From contig JBKPBQ010000112.1 of assembly GCA_046726955.1 (NCBI GenBank), positions 1-9,453 on the forward strand: a DNA stretch of 9,453 bases, in the 5' to 3' direction. Positions 7,059 through 9,453 of this stretch are shown here, in pieces. The DNA comes from CAVPGH01 sp046726955 (GTDB taxonomy: Bacteria > Acidobacteriota > Vicinamibacteria > Fen-336). The notes under the pieces are model-generated. The model was not told the origin of the DNA, did not search any database, and saw nothing but the letters and a program-made list of their open reading frames with translations. The position numbers were made by a program, and so were the translations under genes. Positions within the stretch are counted from its first letter, which is position 1, and each line of letters starts with the position of its first letter.

Positions 7059-8297
7059 TCAGGCGGCGCGACGGAGCTCGTCCACGAGGTGCGCGCTGAG
7101 CTCGAGCGCGTCCTGGCCCACGCCGTCGATGAAGCTCGACTTGCGCCGGCGCAGGAAGTTGAGGCCGATCACGTACAGCCCGGGGAGCGGCGTGATCCCG
7201 CCGTCGTGTCGGATCTCGCCTCTTTCGTCGAGGACGTCCAGCTTCAGCCACGGATAGTGGCGGCGGAACCCGGTGGCCCACAGGACCGTCCGGATCCCTT
7301 CGGCGCGAAGGTCGAGCGCGCTCGGCGCCGGGGCCGGCCACAGGAAGGGACTGAAGGGCTCCGGCGGGCCGACTTCAGCATCGAGGCCGGTGCGGGCGGC
7401 GAAGATGTCGATCCGCTGCACGAGGCGCGCGAGGCGCGCGTCCGCGGCCACGGTCTGGGCGACGAGGTCGTCGGCGAGGACGACTCGATCGCCGTCCGCG
7501 GCCACCGCGCGTCCGGTGAGACGCACCCCCGCCTGCTCGAGCCGACGCAGGTCGAGCGTCGCGCGATCGGCGCGCCCCACGAGCTGGAGGGACGGCTGCG
7601 CCCGCGAGGCCTCGATCGAGAACACGTCGGCCGCCGACTCGTCGAGCACACCCATCGCGTCCAGCCACCAGAGGATGTCGCGGCCGCGGTAGACGCGGGG
7701 CAGGCGCGTGTGACGGCCCACGGCCAGCGTCACCGGCCGGCCCGAGGCGTGGATCTCGTCGGCGAGCTGGATGCCTGTCGCCGAGGCGCCCACCACGAGG
7801 ACGCCGCCCGGCGGAAGGTCGTCCGGGTTGCGGTAGCGGCTGGGCACTACCTGCGTGACCCAGGTGGGCAGGCTCGTCGCGAGCGCGGGCACGAACGGCG
7901 TGTCGCAGTAGCCGGTGGCGACGACGACGGCCGGCGCTTCCCAGGTGCCGCGGTCGGTGGTGATGCGGTAGCCGCCGTCCACGCGCTCGAGCGAGACGAC
8001 GCTCGTGCCGTCCTCGACGGGCGCGGCGAAGGAGCGCGCATATCGCGAGAGAAAGTCGGCGACCTCGGGAGCGCTCATGTAGCCGTCCGGATCGGGTCCG
8101 TCGTAGCGGAAGCCCGGCAGGCGGCTCTGCCAGTTCGGGGTGAGGAGCCGGAGCGAGTCCCAGCGCTCGCTGCGCCAGCGCTCGGCCACGCGGCCCCGCT
8201 CGAGGACCACGTGATCGATCCCTCCGTCGGCGAGGCAGCGGCTCATCGCGAGCCCGGCCTGTCCCCCGCCGATCACCACCGCCTCCGCGCGCTTCAT
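7059..8297 (-). CDS. FMO/CzcO-like flavin-dependent oxidoreductase (NAD(P)H-binding)
   Basis: 412 residues from the ATG at 8297, with two dinucleotide-binding motifs: VVIGGGQAG at 7-15 for FAD, and VLVVGASATG at 166-175, which would bind NAD(P)H. The order, the spacing, VVVATGYCDTPFVP at 124-137 and the late VLWATGF at 338-344 fit group B flavoprotein monooxygenases and their CzcO/Trk-like relatives. The segment before the second Rossmann fold reads TQVVPSRYRNP (148-158). Related enzymes usually have HSxxY here, so the FMO-signature His is replaced by Val. This may be a subgroup feature. The ATG is supported by AAGGAG and AGGAGG upstream. A GTG at 8381 would extend the frame through a GC hairpin with low-complexity Pro/Gly/Arg sequence and is rejected. 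The gene lies 87 bp after the OsmC gene and 13 bp before the PHBH-fold gene. The substrate is unknown. Confidence 0.88.
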   Translation of the reverse strand: MKRAEAVVIGGGQAGLAMSRCLADGGIDHVVLERGRVAERWRSERWDSLRLLTPNWQSRLPGFRYDGPDPDGYMSAPEVADFLSRYARSFAAPVEDGTSVVSLERVDGGYRITTDRGTWEAPAVVVATGYCDTPFVPALATSLPTWVTQVVPSRYRNPDDLPPGGVLVVGASATGIQLADEIHASGRPVTLAVGRHTRLPRVYRGRDILWWLDAMGVLDESAADVFSIEASRAQPSLQLVGRADRATLDLRRLEQAGVRLTGRAVAADGDRVVLADDLVAQTVAADARLARLVQRIDIFAARTGLDAEVGPPEPFSPFLWPAPAPSALDLRAEGIRTVLWATGFRRHYPWLKLDVLDERGEIRHDGGITPLPGLYVIGLNFLRRRKSSFIDGVGQDALELSAHLVDELRRAA

Positions 8298-8335
8298 CGC
8301 CTCCTCTCCTTGCTCGTCGACCGACCGCGAGCCGA

Positions 8336-8371
8336 CTGCCGGCCGTCCCGGGGAGGGACGAGGGCCGGCAG
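8336..8371 (-). other. Long stem-loop between the OsmC and FMO-like genes
   Basis: CTGCCGGCC (8336-8344) pairs with GGCCGGCAG (8363-8371), and inside it GTCCC (8345-8349) pairs with GGGAC (8355-8359). The loop is GGGGA (8350-8354), with a 3-base bulge (8360-8362). On the minus-strand transcript it lies just after the OsmC stop and about 40 bases before the FMO-like start. No T tract follows. It may stabilise or partly terminate the upstream message, so it could set unequal expression of the two genes. Confidence 0.55.
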
Positions 8372-8384
8372 CCGGCCTCACGGC

Positions 8385-8984
8385 TCAGGCCGCGTCGACC
8401 GCGATCTCGACCGGAACGCCGTTAGTGAGGACGTCGAGCACCGCCGAGCGCGCCTGCGACTGCCGGACGATCTCGCGGAGGGTTTCCGCCGGAGCGTCGC
8501 CCTTGAGGCTGAACGTCGCCTTGACCTTCTGATAGCCGTTGCGCACGCCCTTGGAGAGGCCCAGGGTCCCGTTGAGGTTGATGTCGCCCTCGATCTTCGA
8601 GGTCACCTCGGTGAGCGTCACGCCGCGGGCGGCCGCGATGTTCGCGATCCCCGCGGTGATGCACCCCGCGAGGCCGTGGAGGAGGAACTCGACGGGGGTG
8701 GGGCCTTCGTCGGATCCCACGAGCACGGAGGGGTGATCGGAGTCGTACTCGTACACGCGCTTGTGCTCGTGCTGCCCGCCCGCGCCGGTGAACACCTCCA
8801 TCCGGCTCCGGCTGTTCGTGCCGCTGATCCAGCGGTTCGAAACCCGGAAGCGGAACTGGGCGATGGCGGGCTGGGCCTTCACCGCGTCCAGGGTCGCGAA
8901 GAGCGTCGGGGTGTCGACGCCGTTGCGGGGGCCGCGGTCCTTCTTCTTCTTCGTCTCGGCCGGCTTCGTCTCGACTGCCTGCAT
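8385..8984 (-). CDS. OsmC family protein (peroxiredoxin-like)
   Basis: 199 residues. An N-terminal Lys-rich tail (residues 1-20) precedes FRVSNRWISGTNSRSRM at 46-62 and VLVGSDEGPTPVEFLLHGLA at 87-106. Cys108 follows in LAGCITAGI and Glu99 in PVEF, the places of the active-site Cys and Glu of OsmC/Ohr proteins. The C-terminal QARSAVLDVLTNGVPVEI (177-194) matches the family's usual 'RSPVxDTLTNPVPVxV', where true Ohr/OsmC enzymes often carry a second Cys; here there is none. The protein has only this one Cys, so classical two-Cys organic hydroperoxide reduction is unlikely; it may work through another thiol or serve a different role. The start is ATG with AGGAGG five bases upstream. It lies in the middle of the redox cluster, 119 bp after the DUF4242 gene, with tandem repeats and a hairpin in its upstream region. 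Confidence 0.92.
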   Translation of the reverse strand: MQAVETKPAETKKKKDRGPRNGVDTPTLFATLDAVKAQPAIAQFRFRVSNRWISGTNSRSRMEVFTGAGGQHEHKRVYEYDSDHPSVLVGSDEGPTPVEFLLHGLAGCITAGIANIAAARGVTLTEVTSKIEGDINLNGTLGLSKGVRNGYQKVKATFSLKGDAPAETLREIVRQSQARSAVLDVLTNGVPVEIAVDAA

Positions 8985-8999
8985 CTCGTCCTCCTGTCG

Positions 9000-9020
9000 C
9001 CGGCCCGCGAAGCGGGCCGG
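9000..9020 (-). promoter_or_regulatory. Perfect 9-bp hairpin in the leader of the OsmC gene
   Basis: CCGGCCCGC (9000-9008) and GCGGGCCGG (9012-9020) are exact inverted copies around GAA. On the transcript the hairpin ends four bases before the AGGAGG ribosome binding site of the OsmC gene. With no T tract it is more likely a leader structure or an operator-type palindrome than a terminator. Which of these cannot be decided from sequence. Confidence 0.5.
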
Positions 9021-9045
9021 GCATCAAGGGGAAAGACGTGAGGGA

Positions 9046-9081
9046 CCGTGTGAGAAACCGTGGGAATAGCCGTGGAAAGTC
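9046..9081. repeat. Three tandem 12-bp repeats (ccgtgggaaa-like) upstream of the OsmC gene
   Basis: Units begin exactly 12 bases apart: ccgtgtgagaaa (9046-9057), ccgtgggaatag (9058-9069) and ccgtggaaagtc (9070-9081). A related acgtgaggg precedes them at 9036-9044. The shared core is CCGTG followed by a G/A-rich half. They lie in the non-coding gap between the DUF4242 stop (9104) and the OsmC start (8984), where a promoter would be expected. A regulator-binding array is possible; no known operator was recognised. Confidence 0.55.
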
Positions 9082-9095
9082 GGGCGGGCCGCCCG
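9081..9095 (-). other. GC-rich palindrome just after the DUF4242 stop codon
   Basis: CGGGCGG (9081-9087) and CCGCCCG (9089-9095) form a 7-bp inverted repeat, eight bases past the DUF4242 stop; with a realistic loop the stem is about 5 bp. ACTTTCC follows on the minus strand. It could act as a weak terminator for the DUF4242 gene, leaving the OsmC gene to its own promoter. Confidence 0.3.
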
Positions 9096-9103
9096 CGGGC
9101 TGC

Positions 9104-9453
9104 TCAGGGCCGGGGGGCAGGCCCGTAAACGCGTGACGTCCAGGCTCGCTCGAACGGGAGGGTGCCCCTCCTCTGGACCTGGCGGACCGCTTCCGCATCG
9201 GGCGCCTCGTAGAGGCACAGGCAGCGGCGTCCGTCGGTCGACAGGTACGTCCCGAGGAGCCGGCACCCCCACTGAGTCCGGCAGGTGTCGTCCTCGGCGG
9301 CGGCGCGGATCGCGGCCTCGTCGAGGGCCGGATCGAGCGCGCGCTCGACGATGATCACCCCGTCCTTCGGCTCGGGATCCGAGAACGGGATGGCGAGGGC
9401 CGGCCACGCGCGGACGAAGGGGACCTGGACCTTGTCCTGGACGCGTCGTACCG
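9104..9453 (-). CDS. DUF4242 / SCO4226-like protein with tandem domains (cut by right edge)
   Basis: The frame is open from the window edge to a TGA at 9104-9106, giving 115 visible residues. From a GTG at 9358 the last 84 residues are one whole DUF4242-type domain: VIIVERALDP, then RLLGTYLSTDGRRCLCLYEAPDAEAVRQ, then LPFERAW. This family is small ferredoxin-like proteins; its namesake SCO4226 of Streptomyces coelicolor is a nickel-binding protein. The 31 codons before the GTG encode VRRVQDKVQVPFVRAW, which lines up with VRQVQRRGTLPFERAW of the last domain at a period of 88 residues, about one domain length. So this is most likely a two-domain (or longer) protein whose first domain begins outside the window. 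An independent start at 9358, preceded by GAAGG, is the alternative. Four Cys residues lie in the last domain (26, 32, 46 and 48 counted from the GTG). The gene is upstream of the OsmC gene on the same strand; its function is unknown. Confidence 0.78.
   Translation of the reverse strand, partial: VRRVQDKVQVPFVRAWPALAIPFSDPEPKDGVIIVERALDPALDEAAIRAAAEDDTCRTQWGCRLLGTYLSTDGRRCLCLYEAPDAEAVRQVQRRGTLPFERAWTSRVYGPAPRP

Noticed and set aside
5939..7099. Plus-strand open frame of 386 codons across the PHBH-fold gene
   Set aside because: Antisense shadow; the minus frame shows the FAD, DG and GD motifs in order.
8298..8381. Upstream extension of the FMO-like protein to a GTG at 8381
   Set aside because: The added 28 residues come from the intercistronic hairpin and are low-complexity; the Rossmann motif starts right after the ATG at 8297, which has a good ribosome binding site.
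7089..9041. Plus-strand open frame of 650 codons across the FMO-like and OsmC genes
   Set aside because: It covers two well-supported minus-strand genes and the hairpin region; composition is that of an antisense shadow.
9046..9081. The 12-bp repeats as a CRISPR-like or coding repeat
   Set aside because: The units are short, adjoining and without spacers. A minus-strand frame across them gives an SHG-type peptide, but it is out of frame with the DUF4242 protein and has no support as a gene.
1..9453. tRNA, rRNA, insertion sequence, prophage, toxin-antitoxin or defence genes
   Set aside because: None seen on either strand; the genes fill the window with ordinary metabolic and membrane functions. 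The CPBP protein shares a fold with 'abortive infection' annotated proteins, but nothing around it points to phage defence.

Overview
The window is very GC-rich, with G or C at most third codon positions. It uses both GTG and ATG starts and often has strong GGAGG-type ribosome binding sites. This, with an exported S9 peptidase, a TerB-like protein and a flavoenzyme/OsmC cluster, fits a soil-type bacterium of a high-GC lineage (Acidobacteriota, Myxococcota, Rokubacteria or similar). The lineage is inferred from gene style only; no marker gene is present. There are ten protein genes, two of them cut by the window edges. I see no RNA gene, insertion sequence, prophage or CRISPR array, and no gene-free stretch longer than about 120 bases.

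Left part (1-2415): the N-terminal part of a GT4-type glycosyltransferase runs leftward off the edge. Facing away from it, 69 bp off, is a complete secreted prolyl-oligopeptidase-like (S9) peptidase with a TolB/PD40 beta-propeller and a full Ser-Asp-His triad.

Middle part (2434-5313, all minus strand, so read right to left): a CPBP/CAAX-type intramembrane protease, a small TerB-like protein and an NAD(P)-dependent aldehyde dehydrogenase. The aldehyde dehydrogenase ends 18 bp from the convergent peptidase gene. Gaps of 57 and 69 bp permit co-transcription, but the three share no obvious pathway.

Right part (5400-9453, all minus strand): a redox cluster of a tandem DUF4242 (SCO4226-like) protein (cut by the edge), an OsmC-family protein, an FMO/CzcO-like flavoprotein, a PHBH-fold FAD oxidoreductase and a MaoC-like hydratase. 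The last three are packed with 11-13 nt gaps in which the ribosome binding site overlaps or touches the preceding stop codon. A hairpin terminator candidate follows the hydratase. The OsmC gene has a 119-nt upstream region with three 12-bp tandem repeats and a perfect 9-bp hairpin next to its ribosome binding site; an 18-odd-bp hairpin lies between it and the FMO-like gene. A plausible reading is an oxidation module: two flavoenzymes and a hydratase acting on an organic substrate, with OsmC handling peroxides or reactive by-products. The substrate cannot be read from the sequence.

I do not see a clearly new defence or mobile system. The most unusual points are the DUF4242 duplication at the right edge and the repeat and hairpin architecture around the OsmC gene.
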